Position numbers and translations under genes: made by a program. DNA of 64,000 nucleotides from Endozoicomonas sp. NE40. Lineage in GTDB: Bacteria; Pseudomonadota; Gammaproteobacteria; Pseudomonadales; Endozoicomonadaceae. The notes beneath the pieces are model-generated. The model worked only from the letters and a program-made list of their open reading frames with translations, was not told the DNA's origin and ran no database searches. Location of the stretch: assembly GCF_040549045.1 (NCBI RefSeq), contig NZ_JBEWTB010000002.1, forward strand, positions 2,015,501 to 2,079,500. Reading direction: 5' to 3'. The stretch's first letter is position 1. Each line of letters begins with the position of its first letter. Positions 43,101 to 51,532 of the stretch are shown here, in pieces.

Positions 43101-46100
43101 GGCGGAAGCCAAACGACCGGCTTTTTCAGCCACCATATTCACTGGGAAACTACCCATCCTTCAGGCAAGCACAGTATTCTCTTCAACGGAGCAATTAACA
43201 GTCAATCCTACGCAGGAAAAATACGTCTGTACCAAAACCAGTTTTCGCAAACTAATGCCAGCAGAATCCATCACTTTATTAATCTAATCAACGCAACCGG
43301 AGGGGCTTATATAAACGACAATAAATTTGATACATCAAACACCCATAACACAGCCATCTATGCCTACTGTCAAAAAGAGAGTTGTCAGACCAACAACCCA
43401 CCGCTTGAGATAAACTCTAACCACTTTCACGCTCAGTCAGAAATGTTGTTCGGCCAGAAAGGAGCTATTCATACTAAAGGCTATTCGCAGTTCAAAATTA
43501 TTGGAAACATACAGGAGACAAAATACGCATTTGGCCAGATTTATGTGGAGAATCACAAGAATAAACAACAAATAGATGCCTATATACAAAACAATCGTGC
43601 ACACCCGGAGGCAACTGAACGACAGCGAGAAATTAAAATCTACTCAGCCTTCAGTCCGGATGAGCCTGTCGAAATTAACGGAAAAATCCATATTTCAGGA
43701 AACGCTAACTACAAATACGATGATGAAGGTTATACTCTTGACCATGTCGACTACACACCTTACAAAGGCACTGTTTCAACACAAATAGCATTGTCTGCAA
43801 CACCAACGGTTAATACAGTTGCATCAACTTACAGTCTCCCTGTATTAGCGGGCAGTATCACCCCCACCCAGCTTTTGGTATCAGTAACGGCTTCAGCATC
43901 AACACTCACCAAAAAATATCCCTGTGATGATATAAAAGACGATGAAACCGCTTTTGCGGCCTGTGATGCATTTCTTAAAAGCGAAAAGGCTTCTGGTCCG
44001 GCGTCCAGCAAACCATCATTCTCTCATGCGTTCATTGTTAATAGCGCCGATTCGTTAAAAGATGCTATAGAAAAGGAAAGATATGACGGCAAACCCTTTA
44101 TCGGAAGCATTATCATTCTGCGCCCGGGTTCTTATCAGCTGTCACAGCCATTGCTGATCTCTCACAGAGTGGCTCTTATCGGTGAAAAGGATGAAAATGA
44201 CAAACTCCCAACCCTGCAGGCAGCCGATGACTTTCATGTACCCAGCGGTGGCGGGTACAGAATGGTTTACCTGCATAACAGTCTCTTGTCACAGGATTCT
44301 GGCTTTTACAGTACTGACTTGCACTGGCAAGCCAGGATACCTGTTCGCCTTGGGGACTCAATGTTCCTGTCAATCATCCACAGCTCAGGCTACAAAGGAG
44401 AAGTCAGGCTATATAACAACCTGTTTGATCATGCTGACCAGAACTCCGAGGTTCTGCATTTCCTCAATCTGGAAGAAAATGCTAACCAGAGAATTTATAT
44501 TGGCAACAACACCTTTGATACCTCTCACGTGTCTGGCAGCACAATAACCTCCAGCGGCCCATACGGCAGAAATAACAAGGCTCGCATTAACATTGAGTCC
44601 AACACATTCACAACTTCAGAGAAAACCGTTAATACGGATATCAAGGCTATCGATCTTTTCCGTTATCAGTACCTGAGTATCAAAGATAACATTCAGAAAA
44701 CCAGCCTGGCAGCGGGTTCCATTGAGGTTGCTTTCAACAACTACAGTGAAATTAAAGAGGCATCTATTCGCAATAACAAAGCCAATAAGGACGCTACTGA
44801 AACAAACAGAATACTTCTGCTAAAATTAATCGCGGATATCGCAGCACCAATAGCGATTACCGGCTCAGTTGACCTTTCAGGAAACCAAAATTACAAGTTC
44901 GAAACGTCATCAAATTTTCCAGCTGCCAACTATGACCGTGTACCGTATAAAGCAGTAGCAACCACTTCAAAGTCAATATCAACATCTACAAAACAGGCAG
45001 CAATCAGCAGCACCATACAGCCTACACCTGCTCAATCCACTGCCATAACCCAATCCATTGCACCAACAAGCCCTCCTGCAGCCATCTGTGACAGCAGCAA
45101 CATAGTCTCTTCGCTACACGTTACTTCAAGCGAAATTGATGCCTGCAAGGCATTTCTGAAGAATGAGAAAGCGTCAGCAGGCCGGTCTTTTGACATAGCC
45201 GTAGTGGTCGACAATGCCAGCGAGCTGACCCAGGCGGTTACTGGGCATTTTCTTACTGCGAAAGCCGATGACAGCAAACTCATTGTGCTGAAAAACGGAA
45301 CTTACTGGTTGCCCAATGCGCTGCAAATCACCCACAAAATAGCCCTGGTCGGAGTGGTGAAAGACGGCTCCTACCCGGTTATCCGGGCCGCCGATAATTT
45401 CTCGATACTAAACCTAAGCCATAACGACCGCGCTCTGGCTTACCTCTACGATGACCCGGCAGTAGTAACTAAAAAAGGATTTTACAGCCATCATATTCAC
45501 TGGGATACAACCAACCCCTCCGACAAAGTGATGCTTCTCTTGAATGGGGCCATCAATAGCCTGTCCTATGAAGGAGAGTTCAGGATATATGAAAACCAGT
45601 TCTCAGAGTCAAAGCATGATTACACTTCAAGCTATATCCACCTTATCGACGCCACTGGTGCCACTTATATAAACAGCAACCGGTTTGATACCGCTTATTT
45701 AAGAAAAGCTGCCATTTTTGCTTACTGCTCACGCAGTAATTGTGTCACAACTCCAACTCAGCTTGAGATTAGCTCTAACTACTTTCACAGCAAGGTAGTG
45801 TCTGACAAAACCGACATACCCAAAATGATGTCGATTGAGGGATATGTGCAGTACAAAATCCTTGATAACAAGCAGGAAACAAAAGATGCGGCTGGCACCA
45901 TTTATGTTAAGGATCACAGTAATACGCTGCACATGGATGCTTATATAGAAAACAATATCGCACATAAAGAAGCACCCGAGTCTCAGCGAAGGATTCTCGT
46001 TGAGTCTTTCTTCACCCCTGAAAAGGCTTTGGATATCACCGGAAAGCTCCACGTTTCCGGCAATGATTACTATAAATTCAAGGAATCTGGCCTTGAGTAT

Positions 46101-48947
46101 AAATATGTCACTTATAGCCCGGGCAAAAGCCTTGCTCCATCACAAACAGTACTGCCCACGCCCACTCAGTCAGTGACAGCTGTTTATTCAAAATCGTCAG
46201 CTTATGTTTTCCCGGGTTTATCACTTGATACCATTACACCAACACAAGTGCTGGCATCGGCATCGGTAACGGCTTCGATCACAGTGCCAGCTAAAAAGCC
46301 GGTCTGTAACGATATTGCAGATGACGCAACGGCTTTTGCAGCGTGTGAAGCATTTCTGAAAAGTGAAGAGGCTTCTGGTCCGAAATCCAGTAAACCAACA
46401 TTTACTCATGCTTTTACTGTCGACAGTCCAAAGTCACTGCTAGAGAAAGTGAAAATGGAACAGCATGACGGGAAGGCAGTTTCGGGACGCATTATTGTCT
46501 TGAAACCCGGAACCTATAAACTTTCAGAGCCGCTTCAGCCCAGCCACAGAATGGCTTTTGTTGGTCTTAAGAGTAGTGACGGGAAGCTTCCTGTCATAAA
46601 GCCAGCAGATACGTTTAAGGTGCCGTCTGGTTCTATAAACTCCATGCTTCACCTTAAGGCTGGAAACGTCAAATATGCAACAGTTGCTGGTTTTTACAGT
46701 TCTAATCTGGAATGGGCAACTGATCTATTTGGAGGCAAAACATTTTATGAGTTTGAATCAATCATTTACGCAGAACGTTATAACGGAGACATCCGGTTTT
46801 ACAATAACCGCTTCAGCCATCTGCATGGCTTTGTCTGGTCCAGATATTCCGTTCTTATGAGCGGTAACTCCGGTCATAAGTATTACATCGGACACAATAC
46901 CATTGACACTTCAGCAACAATAACTGGTGTAGTGAAATCCAGCGCCCGGAACAGCAAAGACAATCAGGCTGATATTGAGGTTGAATTCAATGAGTTCTCA
47001 ACGACCGACAAAGCTGTTTCACTGGATGCAGAAGCCATCTTTCTCTCAGGTTATCAGCGTTTGAAAATCAACGATAACACCCAGAAAGACAAGCATGCAG
47101 CAGGTACTATAGAAATTACCGTCTATAATCACGAACCCATCAAAAGTGCGATTATCCGTAACAACACAGCACACAAAGACGCTCCTGAAAAGGATAGAAC
47201 CATTGAGTTGAGGCTAAGCAAGAACGTTGGAGACCCGGACAAGGTGACTGGCGCTTTTGAGGTCAAAGACAACGATTATTATGAGTTCAGCTATTCGGAT
47301 CTGCCTAAAGCGAATTTTCATCATAAATATGGCAAAAGGGTGGGTTTAGAGCCCACTGCCTCACCGGCACTTTCTACGACGCCATCCGTATCGCCTACAT
47401 CTTCTCACAGTGTGTCAGAAGTGACTGCAACACCGGCTACTCAGCCAGCTTTCAGTAAGTCTCCAACAAATCCTGTAACAAGAAAAACGGGACCAGCACC
47501 TTCTGAACAAACTCAACCCCTGCCTAAATCAACCGTCCAGACTAAGACGCCACCTTCGTTTACCAGCCTGTGTAAACGGTTGAAGGGTACTCTGGAGGCC
47601 CGGTATTGCGAGGAGTTCCAAGTCAAACTGAAAAAACAGGAAATTAACACAACGTTCTCTGAAGTAGTTGTTGTCAAAAACAGCGATGAACTCGTTAAAG
47701 AGGTAGTGCATACTCCCGACTTAGGTAAGATCATCCTCTTGCACAATGGCAACTACGAGCTGGACCAGGCGCTGCATATCCGCAAAAAAATCGCGCTGGT
47801 AGGTATGGGGAACCCCGTTATCAAATCAGCGAATATTGTTTATCCAGCAGCAGAAGAAGAAACCTACACACTGGCTCTTCTCAATGATGAAGTTGCAATC
47901 CATGGTGCAACCTATGGTTTTTACACCAAGGGTATAACCTGGGATATTTCCGCCCCCGATAATACAGAAGTTAAGCCTTACAGCAGTGCAATTAAGGCTG
48001 TAAATCACCCGGGTGATATCGTAATACTCGATGATAGCTTCCAGTATCAATCAACCAGGGACAATGAGGAGGCACCTTCCCATTATATCGACATCCAGAA
48101 ATCAACCGGTAATGTTCGCATTGCTGACAACACCTTCTTTACCGGAGGTCTGAAAGAGTCTGCCATTTATGCCAACTGTAAAGATTGCCTGAAAGATAAC
48201 CAGTACATTGATATTGTCGGTAATCATTTCACTGATACAGAGAAGGTTGAGTCCACCCTCGTTGCGATAGATGTCCGGTACTACAAGAATTTGAATATTC
48301 ATCGCAATGTTCAGGAAACAGCATCTGCTACGGCTCAAATTAATGTTGTTCTGCCAAACCACAAAGACGATATTAATGCTGTAATCAAAGATAACCTCGC
48401 CCTGGCTGCATCCGATGCAGAAAAGAGAACGATCTTTCTGACCATCGACAAGTTGGTGAAAGCACCTGCATCAATAGGTGGTTCAGTGAGGGTGTTCAAT
48501 AACCAGTGCTACTTCATCAGAGATTATGGAATCCCGTCACATGTTCTGGATATCATCCAGGGTGGCTGTTCAGCCACAGCTCATGCTCAAGGTGGTACTC
48601 AAACGTCCGGAGGTCTTAGTACCGGAGAATGGGGTGCCATCGGTGGTGGAGCTCTTTTGACATTGCTTTACGGAGGGGCAGGTATATATGGTTGCACAGA
48701 CAGGTATGGACACGAAGTAGCCCATCAAATATTTATATTCCCTAAAACAGCTGTCGTATTTGTCGCTTCACAAATAACTAATCTGTACCATAAAACCAGA
48801 GGCTATAATCCGCAAGGTGCTCAAGCCAGTATTAAGTTTAACGAATTGAAAAGGAAAGCTGAAAACGAACAGGGCTTTGCTGATCCGCAAACTGAGCCTT
48901 TGGTAGAACCAGGAGACGAGAATGAAGCTGCTACAACTGGCCTATAG
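40116..48947 (+). CDS. Giant secreted seven-unit beta-helix-like repeat protein
   Basis: A 2,943-residue protein. An N-terminal signal peptide (about 12-36) is followed by a Ser/Thr/Pro linker and seven homologous units of about 390-420 residues, beginning near residues 72, 458, 857, 1269, 1657, 2063 and 2485. Each unit opens with a Cys...Cys segment (for example NPCSQILNNEAARTSC). An IIVLxPGTYxLxxPLxIxHxxALVG strand region follows, then GFYS-type and GxIRLYxNxF motifs that read like parallel beta-helix rungs of pectin-lyase-like proteins. Units 1, 2, 3, 5 and 7 carry a second close Cys pair (CTNC, HCSNC, YCQKESC, YCSRSNC, NCKDC); units 4 and 6 lack it. Linkers of about 40-70 residues rich in Thr/Ser/Pro join the units. 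A hydrophobic helix near 2840-2860 is followed by an acidic tail. Catalytic residues are not evident. An adhesin or surface-coat role is inferred. Confidence 0.8.
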   Translation: MKSLSKTICCLTYKLRYFLTFFCLILNALSFSTYGADKPDTTTPPSPSITTTQSPLNSTSAVVSTTPVTRNNPCSQILNNEAARTSCNNFFNSPKAAGTQSSFEKAVVVSSADDLVNKVKNADKSTIIVLTPGIYKITERLTIKQTTALVGTKNGDTLPTIKTTKALVDQKYNDFSLAYLSKETSLSSKGFYSAFINWDTSIAPDEQLASFHSGYMIYSNGYQGEIRLHGNTFSHSNEHDDIYLSDIVYLKKPGGPAYIDSNTFNTSHVHYSAVDSDCTNCGELDPEIHITANKLTSDQDETDTAYAFSLSAHRKFVINDNTQQTSQAAFSIEIDLLNEPGLQASISRNIANKDAIPSIEVSVLKDFMDDDKVSGQLDITYNDNFDRDDIDLPYHSEGYIRFIESPKSSSTSQALSSPTSVPAPLPMTGASTTAAIEPTSSINVPTASSSASPSMVTNPCDALSHDAAARKTCNDFLSNHQATGGDKDFSHVTLVSDVPALLSAVEEGHLYDGKPFAGTIVILRSGTYALTRPLRISHKVALVGEKSGTSLPEIKAGKAIAKQSHQLNSLVHLTKGSSQTASGFFSTQILWDASLDTDQKDAVCKAAIKSTHYPGKIRIFDNRFNHQGTKSVVFDYLKFTNSHGDTYIGSNTFDTTYLKNTAIDAHCSNCLNFNPKLEIISNTFDVQKGSTRKTVAGALAINGYKRFWIEGNQQKNAKAAAYIKVGLLNNTSGLKGFIRNNIALRETPAKQRHIKIESNTKIGQSLNISGSLTTTPNTYYSIDDPEGLVAHIGTSISASIQEPSASYQSTPSTPVVPAPTSIKPTPTGQAVAKTSTITPTPRLATTTQPSTTQATKICDTLKSTSNIIQTCKDFLENKNASEGGTFSKAVVVTNAKELIDAVTEKHPTGQPVSDKIVILQHGTYELPHTLEITHGIALVGETRNNTSSVSASGSSSVTYPVIRAEADFSALGYNPETFTYTEQYNKKALAYLHNGGGSQTTGFFSHHIHWETTHPSGKHSILFNGAINSQSYAGKIRLYQNQFSQTNASRIHHFINLINATGGAYINDNKFDTSNTHNTAIYAYCQKESCQTNNPPLEINSNHFHAQSEMLFGQKGAIHTKGYSQFKIIGNIQETKYAFGQIYVENHKNKQQIDAYIQNNRAHPEATERQREIKIYSAFSPDEPVEINGKIHISGNANYKYDDEGYTLDHVDYTPYKGTVSTQIALSATPTVNTVASTYSLPVLAGSITPTQLLVSVTASASTLTKKYPCDDIKDDETAFAACDAFLKSEKASGPASSKPSFSHAFIVNSADSLKDAIEKERYDGKPFIGSIIILRPGSYQLSQPLLISHRVALIGEKDENDKLPTLQAADDFHVPSGGGYRMVYLHNSLLSQDSGFYSTDLHWQARIPVRLGDSMFLSIIHSSGYKGEVRLYNNLFDHADQNSEVLHFLNLEENANQRIYIGNNTFDTSHVSGSTITSSGPYGRNNKARINIESNTFTTSEKTVNTDIKAIDLFRYQYLSIKDNIQKTSLAAGSIEVAFNNYSEIKEASIRNNKANKDATETNRILLLKLIADIAAPIAITGSVDLSGNQNYKFETSSNFPAANYDRVPYKAVATTSKSISTSTKQAAISSTIQPTPAQSTAITQSIAPTSPPAAICDSSNIVSSLHVTSSEIDACKAFLKNEKASAGRSFDIAVVVDNASELTQAVTGHFLTAKADDSKLIVLKNGTYWLPNALQITHKIALVGVVKDGSYPVIRAADNFSILNLSHNDRALAYLYDDPAVVTKKGFYSHHIHWDTTNPSDKVMLLLNGAINSLSYEGEFRIYENQFSESKHDYTSSYIHLIDATGATYINSNRFDTAYLRKAAIFAYCSRSNCVTTPTQLEISSNYFHSKVVSDKTDIPKMMSIEGYVQYKILDNKQETKDAAGTIYVKDHSNTLHMDAYIENNIAHKEAPESQRRILVESFFTPEKALDITGKLHVSGNDYYKFKESGLEYKYVTYSPGKSLAPSQTVLPTPTQSVTAVYSKSSAYVFPGLSLDTITPTQVLASASVTASITVPAKKPVCNDIADDATAFAACEAFLKSEEASGPKSSKPTFTHAFTVDSPKSLLEKVKMEQHDGKAVSGRIIVLKPGTYKLSEPLQPSHRMAFVGLKSSDGKLPVIKPADTFKVPSGSINSMLHLKAGNVKYATVAGFYSSNLEWATDLFGGKTFYEFESIIYAERYNGDIRFYNNRFSHLHGFVWSRYSVLMSGNSGHKYYIGHNTIDTSATITGVVKSSARNSKDNQADIEVEFNEFSTTDKAVSLDAEAIFLSGYQRLKINDNTQKDKHAAGTIEITVYNHEPIKSAIIRNNTAHKDAPEKDRTIELRLSKNVGDPDKVTGAFEVKDNDYYEFSYSDLPKANFHHKYGKRVGLEPTASPALSTTPSVSPTSSHSVSEVTATPATQPAFSKSPTNPVTRKTGPAPSEQTQPLPKSTVQTKTPPSFTSLCKRLKGTLEARYCEEFQVKLKKQEINTTFSEVVVVKNSDELVKEVVHTPDLGKIILLHNGNYELDQALHIRKKIALVGMGNPVIKSANIVYPAAEEETYTLALLNDEVAIHGATYGFYTKGITWDISAPDNTEVKPYSSAIKAVNHPGDIVILDDSFQYQSTRDNEEAPSHYIDIQKSTGNVRIADNTFFTGGLKESAIYANCKDCLKDNQYIDIVGNHFTDTEKVESTLVAIDVRYYKNLNIHRNVQETASATAQINVVLPNHKDDINAVIKDNLALAASDAEKRTIFLTIDKLVKAPASIGGSVRVFNNQCYFIRDYGIPSHVLDIIQGGCSATAHAQGGTQTSGGLSTGEWGAIGGGALLTLLYGGAGIYGCTDRYGHEVAHQIFIFPKTAVVFVASQITNLYHKTRGYNPQGAQASIKFNELKRKAENEQGFADPQTEPLVEPGDENEAATTGL

Positions 48948-48990
48948 ATTTTCACCTTCTCTTTGACAACCAGACTACAGCCCACCTACT

Positions 48991-49021
48991 CAGAAAAAGC
49001 CTGAATTTCAGGCTTTTTCTG
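48991..49021 (+). terminator. Terminator after the giant repeat protein
   Basis: CAGAAAAAGCCTGA and TCAGGCTTTTTCTG are exact complements around ATT, giving a long stem with a T-run in its descending arm. It ends the giant gene transcript. Confidence 0.9.
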
Positions 49022-49136
49022 TTAATTAATACGACTTATTCACAATATTCACCCGACTTTATTGCAACAAAACCCTCATTCAGAAAGAATGTTTACGCCG
49101 ACCCTAAAACAACAATAAAAAGGCAAGGAATAAAAC

Positions 49137-51110
49137 ATGATGGATGTAACCAGGCTGGTTGCCTGCTCTTCTCTGCGAACGTTACAACTGGCTCCGGCAG
49201 CAACGGGCTTTCTTCTTACCAGTACTCTTCTTTTTTCTACATCAGGTGTCGCCTATGAATTTGAGCTTGCCGATGGTGAAGTTCAGGGAACGCTGAACAC
49301 AACCATTTCTGTGGGTACCAAATACGATCTTAAAGGGTATGAGACACCTGACGGACTGGAGCAGAATGAAAACGACGGAGATCGTTCATTTGATGGTGGG
49401 TTTGTCAGTAAAGCACTGAAGCTAACCTCGGAACTGGAGCTTAAAAAAGATAACTATGGTGCGTTTGTCAGAGGCACTGCCTACTACGACCATGTCTTAA
49501 TGAAGGGCAATAACAAATGGTCTGACAACAATGCCGATGACGTCGCAAAAGGTCGTCTTAATGAAGCGGGAACGTTTTCCGGCTGGTCCGATGAGGTAAA
49601 AGACAATCAGGGCAGAGGTGCTAAGTTCCAGAGTGCTTACGTATTCGGAAGCTGGGCCTTTGACGGTGGCCAGACGCTGGATATTCGTGCGGGTGATCAG
49701 GTACACAACTGGGGGGAAACTATTTTCTACGGCAGTGGTTTGATGGGGCTGAATGCTTTTGATGGCGCCCTCGCTTCTCTGCCGGGTTCCGATGGCGACC
49801 TGAAGCTTGCCCAGGGCATGGTACAGGCTGACTTTGCGTTTAACGAACAGATGTCGTTATCTGGCTTTGTGCAATACCGATCCAAAGAGTCTATCATGCC
49901 GGGGCGTGCAACCTTTGGCTCAGAGACTGATCTTTTTGTGCCGGGATCTGATTATGGTTACAAAGATATTGAGGGTTTTGCCGAAAGTTTTAACAAAGCA
50001 GCTGGACGCACGGTGTTTACCCCCGATGGATTAGCTAAAGCAATGCAGGCGACGGGTACAACCTTAGCGTCTGGGGGAGACTTTATCAGAGTTGCAGATA
50101 CATCGGGAACCGGCAGTGCTTCAGACAGTGGACAATGGGGTTTAAAGCTGACTTTTGAGCCCGAGTTTCTTGAAGATACACAGTTTGCTTTATACTACGC
50201 TAACCACCATGCAACAATTCCAGTGATTGATATCGACATTGCTCCGGAAGCAGCTCAAGCTGCTGCAGCAGCCGTTGAAGGGGTTGATCTTGGTTTTGGT
50301 GCTCCGTTAAGCGTGGGTTCACCTTCAGGACCTATCCAACAAATTTCAGGCTACCTGGCCGGCCTCCATATACTGAACAACGGAACCTATGCAAGCACTG
50401 CGTATCCAGAAGACATTAATCTCTGGGGAGCCAGCTTTAATACCAAGGTCTTTGGCTATACCCAGATTGCCGGCGAGGTAACCTATCAGAAAGATTATCC
50501 AATCTGGATTGATCATCCGGACGATCTGATTGCTAAAATTCTTGCCAACGCTGGCAGTGCCTTGGCAACGGGATCATGGGATAGTTCTCAGGCAGATCCA
50601 TACAAAAGAGCTACTCTGGGCCAAACCTACCAGAACTACGAAATGATTGATCTCTGGGATGCCTCCCTGTCGGTTATTCAGCCTTTCGGCGCAGTGATGG
50701 GTACCGATCTCATGTATTTGGTAGCAGAAGCAGCTGTCCAGCAGGTTTCCGGGCTTGATAACTACGACCGTTACATCGGCAAAGACTCTGAAGCATGGTA
50801 CGGCGAAGACCCTGACAAAAACGCTGACGACCGCCTCGACCGTTTCAGCTGGGGTTACAACCTGATGCTGGGAGCCAACTGGGAAGATGTTTACACCAAA
50901 GGACTGAAACTTGAGAGTACCGTTCGTTTCACCCACGATGTAAAGGGCAATTCTCACTTTACCGGCCGTTTTGAGGAAGGCGAGAAAAAGCTGAATATGG
51001 GGCTGGCGGCAAAGTACGACAATGTGGTGGCCAAATTCTCATGGCAGGGCGATGCCCACAACCTGCTTAGAAAAGGCGTGATTGTCGGCTCACTGGGCTA
51101 CACCTTCTAA
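49137..51110 (+). CDS. DUF1302-family outer-membrane protein
   Basis: A 657-residue predicted beta-barrel. The signal peptide ends near SGVAYEFEL. It opens with the family pattern FELADGEVQGTLNTTISVG, and DIRAGDQVHNWGETIFYGSGLMGLN is the most conserved DUF1302 segment. The last residues, VGSLGYTF, form a typical terminal barrel strand with C-terminal Phe. Related proteins are often found with hydrophobic-compound degradation genes; none is nearby. AAGGAA lies before the ATG, and the gene is monocistronic between two terminators. Confidence 0.85.
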   Translation: MMDVTRLVACSSLRTLQLAPAATGFLLTSTLLFSTSGVAYEFELADGEVQGTLNTTISVGTKYDLKGYETPDGLEQNENDGDRSFDGGFVSKALKLTSELELKKDNYGAFVRGTAYYDHVLMKGNNKWSDNNADDVAKGRLNEAGTFSGWSDEVKDNQGRGAKFQSAYVFGSWAFDGGQTLDIRAGDQVHNWGETIFYGSGLMGLNAFDGALASLPGSDGDLKLAQGMVQADFAFNEQMSLSGFVQYRSKESIMPGRATFGSETDLFVPGSDYGYKDIEGFAESFNKAAGRTVFTPDGLAKAMQATGTTLASGGDFIRVADTSGTGSASDSGQWGLKLTFEPEFLEDTQFALYYANHHATIPVIDIDIAPEAAQAAAAAVEGVDLGFGAPLSVGSPSGPIQQISGYLAGLHILNNGTYASTAYPEDINLWGASFNTKVFGYTQIAGEVTYQKDYPIWIDHPDDLIAKILANAGSALATGSWDSSQADPYKRATLGQTYQNYEMIDLWDASLSVIQPFGAVMGTDLMYLVAEAAVQQVSGLDNYDRYIGKDSEAWYGEDPDKNADDRLDRFSWGYNLMLGANWEDVYTKGLKLESTVRFTHDVKGNSHFTGRFEEGEKKLNMGLAAKYDNVVAKFSWQGDAHNLLRKGVIVGSLGYTF

Positions 51111-51116
51111 CGACAG

Positions 51117-51153
51117 AAAAAAAGCCCGGGGAATTAACCTTCGGGCTTTTCTT
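51117..51153 (+). terminator. Terminator after the DUF1302 gene
   Basis: AAAGCCCG and CGGGCTTT pair around a 13-base loop, followed by TCTTAT and preceded by an A-run. It is likely bidirectional, serving also the small minus-strand gene. Confidence 0.85.
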
Positions 51154-51165
51154 ATCTCGCGATCT

Positions 51166-51405
51166 TCAGGCATCCGGATTGATAATCACCCTTCCACCCT
51201 GCTTACGCGCTATTTTCTGGCAAGCTTTATAGTCAGCCTGAGAAGTCACATAAAATTTTGGTGAAACAGAGGGCATCAACCGGGTCTGTTCCATGGGGAT
51301 AGTGACCAGAGGCTGACACATTACCGTTTTTTTCTCTTCCTTTTCACTGGCTACTGCAGCCATTGAAAACATGACCGCCATGATGGCTACACCGGTCTTT
51401 TTCAT
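51166..51405 (-). CDS. Small exported protein of unknown function
   Basis: A 79-residue protein with a clear signal peptide (MKKTGVAIMAVMFSMAAVAS) and GGGAAG before the ATG. The mature part of about 60 residues has two cysteines (MCQPLV, KACQKI) that could form a disulfide. I do not recognise a family. Confidence 0.6.
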   Translation of the reverse strand: MKKTGVAIMAVMFSMAAVASEKEEKKTVMCQPLVTIPMEQTRLMPSVSPKFYVTSQADYKACQKIARKQGGRVIINPDA

Positions 51406-51532
51406 GATTTCATCTTCCCTGTCAATTTAAAGGATTGAGGTTATCGGCATCGATTTGCCTGAATTGAGTGTAGACCGATGAAAAATGACAGAGGGGCATC
51501 CCTTCCCCCCCTATCTCTTGCACCCTGAAAAG

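Noticed and set aside
40116..48947. CRISPR or DNA-level satellite as the cause of the repeats
   Set aside because: The repeats are ~1.2 kb protein-coding units with diverged DNA; there are no short direct repeats with uniform spacers anywhere in the window.
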